This document shows, piece after piece, positions 42,123 to 52,000 of a stretch of DNA of 57,617 nt (position 1 is its first letter; the number at the start of each line of letters is the position of its first letter). Origin of the DNA: an uncultured Thiothrix sp. GTDB taxonomy: Bacteria; Pseudomonadota; Gammaproteobacteria; Thiotrichales; Thiotrichaceae. The stretch lies in contig NZ_CALMZC010000005.1 in the NCBI RefSeq assembly GCF_937873765.1, positions 1-57,617 on the forward strand. The letters run 5' to 3'. The translations under genes were made by a program, and so were the position numbers. The notes below the pieces were generated by a model. It was not told the origin of the DNA and did no database searches. It worked only from the letters and a program-made list of their open reading frames with translations.

Positions 42123-44012
42123 TTAACCCATCGCCAACATCAGCTTATTCAAACGATGAACAAAGCCTGCCGGATCTTCTAACTGGCCACCTTCTGCCAA
42201 AATCGCTTGATCCAATAACACACTCGCCCATTCAGCAAAGCGCTCGTCATCCGTTTCAGCCTCCATGCGTGCTAATAAAGGATGACTTGGATTTACTTCC
42301 AAGACTGGCTTCGTACTAGGCATTTCATGACCGGCTTGTTTCAAGAGGTGCTGCATATATAACGCCATATCATGCTCGTTCAAGACAATACAAGAAGGTG
42401 AGCTAGTCAAGCGATGCGAAACGCGTACATCCTCTACTTTGTCTTTGAGTGTGTCTTTAATCTGATTAATCAGATTTTTAGACTGCTCTTCGACTTTTTT
42501 CTGCTCCTCTTTATCCTCTTCGCTGTCCAGTTTGCTTAAGTCTAAAGCACCTTTAGCCACGGATTGCAGTTGCTTGCCTGCAAACTCATGCAGACTATTA
42601 GTTAACCACTCATCCACTCGATCCGACAGCAATAAAACTTCAATACCTTTTTTACGGAACACTTCCAAATGCGGGCTATTCTTAGCAGCGGTATGCGAAT
42701 CGGCAGTGATATAATAAATCTTCTCCTGCCCTTCTTTCATCCGGCTGATGTAGTCTTCCAGTGACACGGTTTGATCGGCACTATCAGTTTGCGTCGAGGC
42801 AAAGCGCAGTAATTTAGCCACCTGCTCACGGTTACTGAAGTCTTCACCGGGGCCTTCTTTTAGAACACGCCCAAATTCCTTCCAGAATTTTTGATATTTT
42901 TCTGGCTCGTCTTTTGCCATGGTTTCCAGTAAGCCCAGCACTTTTTTCACTGAACCGCTTTTCATGGAATCAATGATTTTATTGCTTTGCAGAATTTCGC
43001 GGGAAACATTTAGTGGCAAATCGCTAGAATCAATCACGCCACGCACAAAGCGCAGATAACGCGGCATTAAATGTTCGGCATCATCCATAATGAAGACGCG
43101 CTGCACATAGAGCTTGATACCGTGTTGCTGTTTTTGCTCATACAGATCAAACGGCGCACGTGAAGGCAGATATAAGAGCGAAGTATATTCTAAGTTACCC
43201 TCAACCCGATTATGTGACCATGCCAAAGCATCTTCCCAATCGTGGGAGATATGCTTATAAAACTCTTGATATTCTTCATCTTTGATTTCATTTTTGGAGC
43301 GACGCCATAAAGCATTAGCTTTATTGATCACTTCCCATTCAGTACTGGTTTGACCTTCTTCTTCAGCCGTTTTCAGCATTTTCACCGGTAGTGGAATATG
43401 GTCAGAGTATTTACGGATAATTGAACGTAAGCGCCAGTCATTGGCTAAGCCCTGCTCTTCTTCTTTTAGATGCAGAACAATTTCAGTACCGCGGGTTTCT
43501 TTAGTAACAGTTTCTAAGCTATAGCCTGATTGTGCATCCGATTCCCAGCGTACTGATTGATCTTTCGGCAAGCCAGCACGGCGGGTAGTTAAACTCACTT
43601 TGTCAGCGACAATAAAAGCTGAATAGAAACCCACCCCAAATTGACCGATTAAATGCGCATCTTTTTTCTGGTCGCCCGTGAGTTTTTGTAAGAAATCTTT
43701 AGTGCCAGAGCGGGCAATCGTACCGATGTTGCTGACGACTTCATCGCGATTCATGCCGATGCCATTATCGCGAATCGTAATGGTGTGTGCGGCGCTGTCG
43801 AACTCGACTTCAACACGCAAATCACCATCATTTTCATACAAACTGTCATTGCCAATCGCTTCAAAGCGTAGTTTGTCGCAGGCATCCGCCGCATTCGAGA
43901 TCAACTCGCGCAGGAAAATTTCCTTATTGGAATACAGCGAGTGAATCATCAAGTGCAGCAGTTGGTTCACTTCCGTTTGAAATTGTAAATTCTCTTTTGC
44001 AGGTGCACTCAT
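42123..44012 (-). CDS. htpG: Molecular chaperone HtpG (Hsp90)
   Basis: The 629-residue Hsp90 starts [23 protein letters not shown]-binding Bergerat-fold motifs follow: [38 protein letters not shown] and [19 protein letters not shown]. The middle domain holds the catalytic loop region ([11 protein letters not shown]). The length fits bacterial HtpG, without the eukaryotic MEEVD end. It is cytoplasmic and usually stress-induced; I do not see a clear heat-shock promoter. Confidence 0.98.
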   Translation of the reverse strand: MSAPAKENLQFQTEVNQLLHLMIHSLYSNKEIFLRELISNAADACDKLRFEAIGNDSLYENDGDLRVEVEFDSAAHTITIRDNGIGMNRDEVVSNIGTIARSGTKDFLQKLTGDQKKDAHLIGQFGVGFYSAFIVADKVSLTTRRAGLPKDQSVRWESDAQSGYSLETVTKETRGTEIVLHLKEEEQGLANDWRLRSIIRKYSDHIPLPVKMLKTAEEEGQTSTEWEVINKANALWRRSKNEIKDEEYQEFYKHISHDWEDALAWSHNRVEGNLEYTSLLYLPSRAPFDLYEQKQQHGIKLYVQRVFIMDDAEHLMPRYLRFVRGVIDSSDLPLNVSREILQSNKIIDSMKSGSVKKVLGLLETMAKDEPEKYQKFWKEFGRVLKEGPGEDFSNREQVAKLLRFASTQTDSADQTVSLEDYISRMKEGQEKIYYITADSHTAAKNSPHLEVFRKKGIEVLLLSDRVDEWLTNSLHEFAGKQLQSVAKGALDLSKLDSEEDKEEQKKVEEQSKNLINQIKDTLKDKVEDVRVSHRLTSSPSCIVLNEHDMALYMQHLLKQAGHEMPSTKPVLEVNPSHPLLARMEAETDDERFAEWASVLLDQAILAEGGQLEDPAGFVHRLNKLMLAMG

Positions 44013-44096
44013 GGATGCTCGTCCCTCTTGTTAGTTTCGATGTGAATGCGCCATAGATGGGGTAAAAGTATCGGATTTCAAGAGTAAAAAAAGCAC

Positions 44097-44136
44097 TTGT
44101 TTATTTCCATATTTCAACTATTATTGAAATATGGAA
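44097..44136 (+). promoter_or_regulatory. ArsR operator and promoter overlapping the arsR start codon
   Basis: A perfect 13-base inverted repeat, TTCCATATTTCAA (44105-44117) and TTGAAATATGGAA (44124-44136), has a six-base centre. The right half contains the arsR ATG (44131). A promoter can be drawn inside it: TTGTTT at 44097-44102, 16 bases, then TATTAT at 44119-44124, which puts transcription start at about 44131. No Shine-Dalgarno sequence precedes the ATG, so the mRNA may be leaderless. Repressor bound here would cover the -10 region. Confidence 0.65.
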
Positions 44137-44463
44137 AAGACAAAGATCATTAACGCGCTGGCTGCATTGGCTCAGGAGTCACGTTTAGCTGTGTTTCGTG
44201 CCTTAGTGCAAGCGGGCCCAGCAGGTTTAGCCGCTGGCAAGATTAGTGAACTTACGGGTATAGCCCCGTCTTCACTTTCATTTCATCTCAAGGAATTGCT
44301 GCATGCTAATTTGGTGGATTCGCGCTCAGCAGGACGCTTCATCATTTACACAGCTCAATTCTCGACGATGAACCAACTACTCGCTTATTTAACTGAAAAC
44401 TGTTGCGCGGGTTCGGCTTGTACCGATAGTACTGCCTGCTCGCCTGAGGAGCTTCAACGATGA
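44131..44463 (+). CDS. arsR: ArsR-family arsenic-responsive repressor
   Basis: The 110-residue winged-helix protein (LAQESRLAVFRALVQAGPAG, TGIAPSSLSFHLKELLHANL) has a C-terminal cluster NCCAGSACTDSTAC. Acidithiobacillus ferrooxidans ArsR binds As(III) through a similar C-terminal CC...C set, unlike the E. coli protein, which uses a helix-3 CxC. It overlaps arsI by four bases (ATGA). An inverted-repeat operator covers its start codon, so autorepression is likely, relieved by As(III). Confidence 0.92.
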   Translation: MEKTKIINALAALAQESRLAVFRALVQAGPAGLAAGKISELTGIAPSSLSFHLKELLHANLVDSRSAGRFIIYTAQFSTMNQLLAYLTENCCAGSACTDSTACSPEELQR

Positions 44464-44942
44464 AACGTATGCATATTCATATCTCAGTCGATAATTTGCC
44501 TGAAAGTATTCAATTCTATTCGGCGATGTTTGCCAGCGCGCCCAGCGTCCTTAAAACTGACTACGCCAAATGGATGCTGGAAGATCCACGGGTTAATTTT
44601 GCGATTTCTAAGCGTGGGGCTGCACTCGGATTAAATCACTTAGGGATGCAAGTTGAATCTGCTGAAGAGTTAGCAGAAATGAATGCACGCTTACAACAAT
44701 TGCAAGATGAAGTCGTGGAAGAAACAGAAGCCGCTTGTTGCTACGCTAAATCTGATAAATATTGGGTGAATGACCCACAAGGGATTGCATGGGAAACCTT
44801 CCACACGCTCGATAGTATTCCCGTGTTTGGTAGCGAAGACTTGAAAACTACTAGTAGCTGCTGTGTACCATTAGCAGTGACTAGCACTAATGCATCCTGC
44901 TGTGTGCCTAAAGATCAACCTGCAGGTTCAGCCTGTTGTTAA
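44460..44942 (+). CDS. ArsI/CadI-family arsenic metalloenzyme
   Basis: The 160-residue protein has a vicinal-oxygen-chelate fold. The start MKRMHIHISVDNLPESIQFY gives a metal-ligand His; GLNHLGMQV gives another, and WETFHT supplies the Glu. The vicinal Cys pair in EAACCYAKSDKYW is the As(III)-binding element of ArsI C-As lyases, which cleave methylarsenite. A C-terminal tail of about 30 residues adds three more Cys pairs (SSCCVPL, SCCVPKD, SACC) and is likely a metal-binding extension. Annotation pipelines often name this family ArsI/CadI. Coupled to arsR. Confidence 0.85.
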   Translation: MKRMHIHISVDNLPESIQFYSAMFASAPSVLKTDYAKWMLEDPRVNFAISKRGAALGLNHLGMQVESAEELAEMNARLQQLQDEVVEETEAACCYAKSDKYWVNDPQGIAWETFHTLDSIPVFGSEDLKTTSSCCVPLAVTSTNASCCVPKDQPAGSACC

Positions 44943-44949
44943 ATTGCAG

Positions 44950-44984
44950 GCTAGCAATTATTTAACTAGGGTTGCTAGCTTTAT
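44950..44984 (+). terminator. Terminator after arsI
   Basis: GCTAGCAA (44950-44957) pairs with TTGCTAGC (44972-44979), followed by TTTAT. It starts eight bases after the arsI stop. Confidence 0.65.
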
Positions 44985-45030
44985 CGCCAATAATCTTATG
45001 GATACATAGATGTAATCTATCTAAATCTTA

Positions 45031-45062
45031 GTTATGATGTTGGTTATACCAATAATCATAAC
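45031..45062 (+). promoter_or_regulatory. Imperfect dyad upstream of the methyltransferase gene
   Basis: GTTATGAT...TTGGT (45031-45044) faces ACCAA...ATCATAAC (45048-45062) with few interruptions, ending 12 bases before the ATG. It could be an operator or an RNA hairpin that controls translation. No regulator is assigned. Confidence 0.35.
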
Positions 45063-45074
45063 GAGCACGCTAGC

Positions 45075-46529
45075 ATGCAATCTTCCCGCATTATTTGGCA
45101 AAGATCATCTACTTCTGCGCAATGTCCGCTTTGCCATAATGAGCAAAAGAATCAGATCATTTTACAAAGCCAACACTTCCTTGCAGAACGCGGCTATTTA
45201 GATTTAGCGCAATGCAGTGCCTGTGAAAGTGCTTGGTTTCCTGAAGCCACTGCTAAAAATGTATCTTACCCGCCCATCGAGCAAGTCCTACAAGACCCCA
45301 ATTTTGTTTATCTGATTCATCATTATCTAGAAATCGTTAATGGCTTGAATTGGAAAGTACCGATGCTAGAGCGCCTGCCTTTTGAGCAATTTAATTCGGT
45401 TTTAGAAATTGGCTGTAATGCAGGGGTAGCGCTGGATTATTGCCGCACTCTTTGGCCTGCTAAGGAAGTCATCGGTTTAGAACCCTCTGCTTATGGCGTC
45501 ATCGGCTCAAAAGTCTTAGATCTACCCATTTTAGCCAGCTACTTAGTGGAAGCTAATGCTCTAAAAGAAAAGCAATTTGACTTCATTTACGCGACTGAAG
45601 TGTTGGAACATATCGCTGATCCGGTGCAGTTTCTTCAAGAGTTAAAGACACAGTTAAGCACGAATGGCATGATCCTGTTAACTACCCCACGTGCAGAAGT
45701 CTTGCAGCCTCAGACTGCTCCAGGTGAGTTATATGCCGCTTTGTCGACTGGCTCACATTATTTTGTGACCTCGGCTCAACAACTTGAACAACTAGCCTAT
45801 CAAGCTGGCTTTAGCTATTGCCATGTGGAAGCATTAGGAATAACACATATGGCGGTCATAGCTAATCAGCCTGTACAGTTGAAACCTGCCCAAAACCAAG
45901 CTGAGCGTATTTATGAGTACTACAAAAGAAAAACGCATGTCGATACGCTGTATGCCCGCACCCATCTGGGGCATTTGCTGAACTATCATCAGCAAGCCTT
46001 AAGCTGCACGAAACCGATTGAGCCAGCAATCATTACTGAGATTGAACAATTACTTAAGCAGTATTTTGAACTGGATCTCCAAGCTCCTGAAGCCTTTACC
46101 CAGCGCTTACTAGCAACCGATCATCTGATCAGCTTCGGTAGGCTCATGCCCTATTCCCTGCCCTTTTACTTAACGGCACAAGCTCAAAGTCAAACCGATG
46201 GGGGATTTAAGGAGCAGGTGTATTTAGAATTAGCACGCCTCATCTGCTTACAAGGTCTGAAAACCGATTTTCAGAATCTATTTGTTTATCACTCGCTGCT
46301 AGAGCAAATTGAAGTAGCGCTGCAGCCCTTTGCTCAACTCAATTTAGACCAACCACTAGTTAACGAGCTGCAACAAACAGCTAATCAGCTACACACCAAA
46401 ATTCCAGAATTGAATCAAGCTGTACCTAAAATAGTGCCACTTAAGAAAGCGCTCAAAAAGCATACGAAACCTAAGTTTTATAGAATCTTGCAAGCATCTT
46501 TTACTAAGCTAAGGCAACAGCTTGCTTAA
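45075..46529 (+). CDS. Class I SAM-dependent methyltransferase with N-terminal zinc-ribbon-like motif
   Basis: The 484-residue protein starts with a Cys pair set (CPLCHNE at about 15-21, then AQCSACESAWFP) that looks like a zinc ribbon. A Rossmann methyltransferase domain follows: VLEIGCNAGVALDYCR (SAM loop), GLEPSAYGVIGSK, FIYATEVLEHIADPVQFLQE, GMILLTTPRAEVLQ. The last 200 residues are helical and I do not recognise them; the end is basic. The layout is common in sugar and cell-surface methyltransferases, which would fit the acyltransferase genes that follow, but the substrate is unknown. A terminator hairpin overlaps its stop codon. Confidence 0.82.
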   Translation: MQSSRIIWQRSSTSAQCPLCHNEQKNQIILQSQHFLAERGYLDLAQCSACESAWFPEATAKNVSYPPIEQVLQDPNFVYLIHHYLEIVNGLNWKVPMLERLPFEQFNSVLEIGCNAGVALDYCRTLWPAKEVIGLEPSAYGVIGSKVLDLPILASYLVEANALKEKQFDFIYATEVLEHIADPVQFLQELKTQLSTNGMILLTTPRAEVLQPQTAPGELYAALSTGSHYFVTSAQQLEQLAYQAGFSYCHVEALGITHMAVIANQPVQLKPAQNQAERIYEYYKRKTHVDTLYARTHLGHLLNYHQQALSCTKPIEPAIITEIEQLLKQYFELDLQAPEAFTQRLLATDHLISFGRLMPYSLPFYLTAQAQSQTDGGFKEQVYLELARLICLQGLKTDFQNLFVYHSLLEQIEVALQPFAQLNLDQPLVNELQQTANQLHTKIPELNQAVPKIVPLKKALKKHTKPKFYRILQASFTKLRQQLA

Positions 46530-46545
46530 ATAAGCTGTTTTTGTT
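46518..46545 (+). terminator. Terminator overlapping the methyltransferase stop codon
   Basis: AACAGCTT (46518-46525) pairs with AAGCTGTT (46534-46541), followed by a T-run. The TAA stop (46527-46529) lies in the loop. Confidence 0.7.
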
Positions 46546-46682
46546 CAAAACTAATCAGGAGGAGTGACATTCAATTAAGCGTTGTTTTAATAGCTCATTA
46601 AAGAGGGAGTGAGCTGACTGAGACTGATAATAATTAGCTTTCTAAAAGCTGACTTTTAATTTACCACTACGAGGAGAATGGT

Positions 46683-46871
46683 ATGTTGAGTTATGTTGAT
46701 ATAGAAGCCTTCACCACCTACAACTATCGGGTAACCACTAAAGCTGGCTCGAGTTCTCAAGATAAAACCTCTGCTAATTTGACCGATACGCAAATTACCA
46801 TTAGGCATAAACAAATAGCTAAACGTATGTTGGCTGCATCCAAACAAACCACAAGCAAACAACCGAGTTAA
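46683..46871 (+). CDS. Small protein of unknown function
   Basis: A 62-residue frame, polar with no signal peptide or membrane span; the second half is basic (ITIRHKQIAKRMLAASKQ). I recognise no family. In favour of a real gene: GAGGAG seven bases before the ATG, and a strong terminator 30 bases after the stop, so it would be a stand-alone transcript. Upstream, 46530-46680 also contains an AGGAGG with no usable frame after it. Confidence 0.55.
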   Translation: MLSYVDIEAFTTYNYRVTTKAGSSSQDKTSANLTDTQITIRHKQIAKRMLAASKQTTSKQPS

Positions 46872-46900
46872 AACCTTATTAACCTCTTAAGTTTCACTTG

Positions 46901-46933
46901 AGTGCTGGCTTAACACGACTTGCCAGCACTTTT
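46901..46933 (+). terminator. Intrinsic terminator after the 62-residue gene
   Basis: AGTGCTGGC (46901-46909) and GCCAGCACT (46922-46930) form a perfect nine-pair stem followed by TTT. Confidence 0.8.
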
Positions 46934-46971
46934 CAGTGCATAATCAGGCTTTTTATGCGCTGTTGAGTCTT

Positions 46972-48084
46972 ATGCATTATCGTACCGAAATAGACGGCCT
47001 CCGTGCTTTGGCTGTATTACCTGTTATTGCTTATCACGCAGGCTTTGCTGGTTTTAGCGGTGGCTTTGTCGGGGTGGATATTTTCTTTGTCATCAGCGGC
47101 TATTTAATTAGCTCGATTCTGCTCGATGAACTGCAAAATCAACAATTTAGCTTATTCAGCTTTTACGAACGGCGGATTCGCCGGATTCTACCTGCTTTAT
47201 TTCTAGTGCTGAGCTTTACTGCAGCGCTAGCTTGGTGGCTGCTGTTACCGCATGAGCTGGCTGCCTTTGGGCGCAGTTTGATGGCGGTAGTAGTCTTTGC
47301 CTCCAATCTCTTATTCTGGAAAGAAAGCGATTATTTCGCGACCGAGGCGGAATATATTCCACTCTTGCATACGTGGAGCTTAGCTGTTGAAGAGCAGTAT
47401 TATGTCATCTTCCCACTGCTTTTGGCCTTCTTATGGAAATTTGGACGCAAAGCGATTTATCTAAGTTTAGGCTTGCTCGCTGTCATCGGTTTAGCGACTG
47501 CTGAGTATTTATGGCGCGTGGATGCTGGTGCGAATTTTTATCTCCTGCCTAGCCGCTTTTGGGAACTATTAACAGGTGCTTTAGCCGCCGTTTATTTAAA
47601 GAATCATCAACCCACAACGGGCTGGTTGACACAGTTGCTCAGCCTTACTGGAGTTGCCTTAATCCTAGGCTCAATCTTTTTACTGGATAATAGCCTGCCT
47701 TTTCCTAGTCGCTATGCGCTCTTGCCGACTATCGGCGCTGCTTTAATTATTCTGTTTGCGACACCTAACAATCTAGCCGGACAAATTTTATCCCTGAAGC
47801 CCTTAGTATTCGTGGGCTTGATTTCCTACAGCGCTTATCTCTGGCATCAGCCTTTATTAGTGTTTGCACGCATGCAGCCTTATTTAGAGCCTAGTTTAGA
47901 ATTAATGGCAGCCATGGCTTTTAGTAGTCTTTTACTGGCTTGGTTCAGTTGGCGCTTTGTCGAACGCCCTTTCCGTCAGCGCCAGCGTTTCACACGCAAG
48001 CAAATTTTTATCTTTGCGGCAGTCGCTAGCCTATGCTTTTTAGGCTTAGGCTATAGGTTTGCCCAAACGAATTCTGTTGTTTAA
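46972..48084 (+). CDS. Membrane acyltransferase, OafA/YrhL type (acyltransferase 3)
   Basis: About 370 residues. ATG 46972 is preferred over a GTG at 46936, which nearly touches the upstream terminator; MHYRTEIDGLRALAVLPVIA is the classic family start. The conserved YHAGFAGFSGGFVGVDIFFV, SGYLI, ERRIRRILPALF and TWSLAVEEQYYVIFPLLL are present, with about ten membrane spans. Such enzymes O-acetylate surface glycans. The protein stops where many relatives continue into an SGNH domain; that domain is encoded by the next gene. Confidence 0.93.
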   Translation: MHYRTEIDGLRALAVLPVIAYHAGFAGFSGGFVGVDIFFVISGYLISSILLDELQNQQFSLFSFYERRIRRILPALFLVLSFTAALAWWLLLPHELAAFGRSLMAVVVFASNLLFWKESDYFATEAEYIPLLHTWSLAVEEQYYVIFPLLLAFLWKFGRKAIYLSLGLLAVIGLATAEYLWRVDAGANFYLLPSRFWELLTGALAAVYLKNHQPTTGWLTQLLSLTGVALILGSIFLLDNSLPFPSRYALLPTIGAALIILFATPNNLAGQILSLKPLVFVGLISYSAYLWHQPLLVFARMQPYLEPSLELMAAMAFSSLLLAWFSWRFVERPFRQRQRFTRKQIFIFAAVASLCFLGLGYRFAQTNSVV

Positions 48085-48158
48085 AACAGATTCAAGGGAA
48101 CTGAATCGCTGGTTAGCAATCTTAGCTAGCAAGCATTAACTCAATGAAGGGCTGTTTC

Positions 48159-48983
48159 ATGAAATATCTTAATCTATTCCTTACTAGCTTAGTGGTTGCT
48201 AGTAGTTTAGTGCTGACTCCCAGTTTTGCTGATGCCAAACGCGATGCGATGGTCAAAGCGGCTGATAATGAAGTGGGTGGAACTTATGTGCGTGCTCGCT
48301 ATTTAGAACTCGCCAAAAAGCCGTTTGATCTACAGGATACGCGCAAAAAAGCTTTAATCATGGGTGATAGCCATGCCCAAGACTTTTTAAATATGGTTTT
48401 GGAAAACAAAGCTTTAGCAAATTATCAAATCCGTACCCGCTATATTCCCAATATCTGCCAACTGTATTTAGGTGACGAAGACGTTTCCAATTTCATTGAA
48501 GAAAAGAATAAGCAAATTTGTGCCGAAGCCGATCACTTGAATGCCGCTAAAGAGCAAATGGCTGAAGCTGATTTAATTATTATTGCTTCCAGTTGGAAGC
48601 CTTGGGCGGCGGAACGAATTACGACCACTTTAAAAAATCTAGGGGTTCAGCCTAAGCAAACAGTGAAAATTCTTGGCCGCAAAAGCTTTGGCAAAATTAA
48701 TGTACGCAGCTATTTACGCCAAACCGATGAAGACTTACTAAAACTACGTAACTCTGTTGATGAGCAGCAAATGGCGGTGAATCAAACCCTGCGTGATCAA
48801 GTCGGTGCAACTAATTTCGTAGATATTCATCGTATTACTTGCGGTGAAGGCGATACTTGCCCTTTGTTTACCCCCGATTTAGAACTGATTTCCTTTGATG
48901 GCGGGCATTTAACCCCAGCCGGTGCTCGCTATGTCGGGAATTTATTATTTACGCATGCGCCCTTAGCTGAATTGAATAACTAA
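48159..48983 (+). CDS. Exported SGNH-hydrolase-type partner of the acyltransferase
   Basis: About 274 residues from ATG 48159, which has AAGGG before it; 48144 is an alternative. A signal peptide covers residues 1-25 (LNLFLTSLVVASSLVLT, cleaved near SFADA). Block I is IMGDSHAQDFLN with the nucleophile Ser; block V is FDGGHLTPAGARYVG with the His. This is the SGNH domain that is often fused to acyltransferase 3 membrane domains. Here it is a separate exported protein 60-75 bases downstream, so the pair likely acts together in surface-sugar acetylation. The two Cys pairs (NICQLYL, QICAEAD; ITCGEGDTC) may form disulfides. Confidence 0.82.
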   Translation: MKYLNLFLTSLVVASSLVLTPSFADAKRDAMVKAADNEVGGTYVRARYLELAKKPFDLQDTRKKALIMGDSHAQDFLNMVLENKALANYQIRTRYIPNICQLYLGDEDVSNFIEEKNKQICAEADHLNAAKEQMAEADLIIIASSWKPWAAERITTTLKNLGVQPKQTVKILGRKSFGKINVRSYLRQTDEDLLKLRNSVDEQQMAVNQTLRDQVGATNFVDIHRITCGEGDTCPLFTPDLELISFDGGHLTPAGARYVGNLLFTHAPLAELNN

Positions 48984-48991
48984 GCGATTTA

Positions 48992-49025
48992 ACTTAGCTG
49001 GCCTAAAACCCTAGACCAGCTAAGT
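48992..49025. terminator. Hairpin between convergent SGNH and putA genes
   Basis: ACTTAGCTGG (48992-49001) pairs with CCAGCTAAGT (49016-49025) over ten bases with a 14-base loop. It lacks a T-run but lies between the two stop codons. Confidence 0.55.
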
Positions 49026-49034
49026 CCTACAAAG

Positions 49035-52000
49035 TTAATGGGTCAGCTCTGGCTCATCCAAAGTCAGTAAAGATGCATTCCCCCCAGAAGCGGTGGTATC
49101 AATTGTCACTACCCGTTCACAGTAGAAACGCTCTAAACCCGCATGCACAGAAACACAAGGTACACGGACTCCTGCTCTAGCCGCCAAAGCTTGGCGAATA
49201 ATCATTAACTCTGCGTCTGTCGCTTCACTGGCAACCAAAGCCAAATGTGGGAAACTTTTCAAAGTTTCTGTGAGCTGCTCGATCTCAACCACTGCAACCA
49301 AATCTTTAGACAAGCCTACCTTATACAAAGCGGTGACTAGGTGCTTAGCTAGTTCGGTATTCGGCAAAGCAACGACATTTCCTGCTAACAAGGCCATCAA
49401 AGCTTGCGCTAATAAAGCATGCTCAGACTGCTCACCACCACCCAAACATAAAGCCAACCCACGCCCATGTAAGCTTAAACGATTGGATTCGCCCGTTGGT
49501 CCAGGTAAAACCAACTCTTCCACCGCTTCAGACTGCAAATTGGCTAAAATCTGCTGAGCTGGCTGTTTAAGTACCTCTACTAACAAGCTACTAGCTGCTG
49601 AGAGTAGAGCCGCACGCTTTAAAAACAACTCATCCCAAGTGTTTTGCGCAGTCCTTGCTTTAGCCGCAAACTCTTGTACGCCGAGCAGAGGCAAACTCGC
49701 CATATAACTAGGCACTGAGATAGCTTGCAGCTTCAAGACAGGGGGTTGAGCTTGACTAAAACGCGCTAAATAATGAGAGCCACCAGCTTTTGGCCCTGTA
49801 CCAGACAAGCCTTCGCCTCCAAACGGCTGTACGCCAACCACTGCGCCAATTTGATTACGATTCACATAAATATTGCCAACATGCGCTTCGCTCGTCAGCT
49901 CTTGCACTCGATCATCTAGACGCGAATGAATTCCCAAGGTTAAACCGTAGCCACTAGCGTTAATCGCCGCTAGCACTTGCTTAATCTCTGTCGATTTAAA
50001 GCTGATCACATGCAAGACAGGGCCGAAGATTTCGCGCTCTAAATCACTGAGCTGATTCAACGCAATCGCAGTTGGGACTACAAATAAACTCTCGCTCGCC
50101 AATTGTGCCAGATGTTTAAATAATACCTTATTCTGCTTAGCAAATTTCTGGCAATGCGTTTCAATCATCTGCTTAGCGTCTTGATCAATCACTGGGCCAA
50201 TATCGGTTGCAGGCTGCCAAGGATCAGCAATCCTTAATTCGCGGGTTGCACCTTCGAGCATTTTCAAAACTTTCTCACGAATATCCTCTTGAATAAACAA
50301 GACCCGCAAGGCCGAACAACGCTGCCCCGCACTTTGGAAAGCTGAATTGACTATATCGCGCACTGCTGCCTCTGGCAAAGCGGTGGAATCCACAATCATG
50401 GCATTTAAACCGCCTGTTTCGGCAATCAATACCGCTTGTGCATTGCCTGCAGCAGCGAGAGAACGATCAATTAAGCTCGCTGTCTCTGTAGAGCCGGTGA
50501 AGCATACCCCAGCAATGCGTGGATCACACGTTAAAGCCGCCCCCACGACCGCACCATCGCCGGGTAAGAGTGCAATAACCTCAGGTGGCAAACCCGCCGC
50601 GAGCATTAATTGGACTGCACGATAAGCAATCAGTGGCGTTTGCTCAGCAGGCTTGGCAATCACAGCATTCCCCATTACTAAAGCCGCAGCGATTTGCCCG
50701 GTAAAAATCGCTAAGGGGAAATTCCACGGCGAAATGCATACAAACACGCCTAAACCCTGACGCGTGTTATTATGAGGCTTACGAGCCTCAGCCGCGTAAT
50801 ACAGCAAGAAATCAACAGCCTCACGCACTTCTAGCACTGCATCTAAACGAGTTTTGCCGGCTTCACGTGAAAGTAAAGCCATCAGCTCCGCGCTTTGTCC
50901 TTCGTATTGTTCAGCAATCGCCTCTAAGATTGCAGCACGCACTTCAGTGGTTTGGGCTTGCCAAGTCGAAGCGGCGGCTAAGGTGGTTGCCAAGGCTTGC
51001 GCTACCTGTTCGGCTGTCGCTTCAATCACTTCGCCGACTTGATCACTGGGGCTAGCGGGATTGAAGATGGATTTTTTCACCCCGGTTAGCGTCTCACCTG
51101 CTACTAACGGTGCGGCTAGCCATTGCTTAGACTTAAAGTATTCCATTCCAGAGGCCAATTCACTGGCCATCAGCGGCTGATTGATATTCCAACCCTGTGA
51201 ATTTTGCCGATCCTTAAATAATTCAGGCGGTAAGGGAATTTTAGGATGTGGAATGAGGCTTAGACTTTCCACAGCACTAATCGGGTCTTGAACCAGCGTA
51301 CTAATTGGTACGTCGGTATCCAAAAGCTGATTCACAAAAGAAGAATTCGCCCCATTCTCCAATAAGCGCCGTACTAAATAAGCCAGTAAATCTTCATGTA
51401 CCCCCACAGGCGCATAAATACGCACGGGTTGTTGGGTTTGCTCGTGCACTAAATGATGCAGAGCTTCTCCCATGCCATGTAAGCGTTGGAACTCAAAGCC
51501 CTCTTTATTAGCCCCAGCAATTTCTAAAATCGCAGCCAGCGTTTGGGCATTATGCGTGGCAAATTGCGGATAAATCTGCCTGCGATGACTTAAGAGAAAA
51601 CGTGCTCCGGCTAAATAAGAAACATCGGTAGAAACTTTGCGCGTAAACACCGGATAAGCGGGCAAACCCAAGACTTGGGCTTGTTTAATCTCGGCATCCC
51701 AATACGCACCTTTGACTAAACGTACTGCAATTTTGCGCTGTAATTCCGTGGCTAAAGCCGCTATCCACTCCAACACTGGCAAGCAATGCTTAGCATAAGC
51801 CTGTACGACAATCCCAAAACCTTCCCAGCCCGCTAATTTAGGATTGCGCAAGACGGCTTCAATCACGTCCAGCGATAAATCCAAACGCTCGGCTTCTTCT
51901 GCATCAATATTCAATGGAATATTGGCATTGCAGGCCTGCTCAGCTAGGGCATTAAGCTTAGGCACGAGTTCAGTCAAGACTCGTTCGCGATTCACAGACT

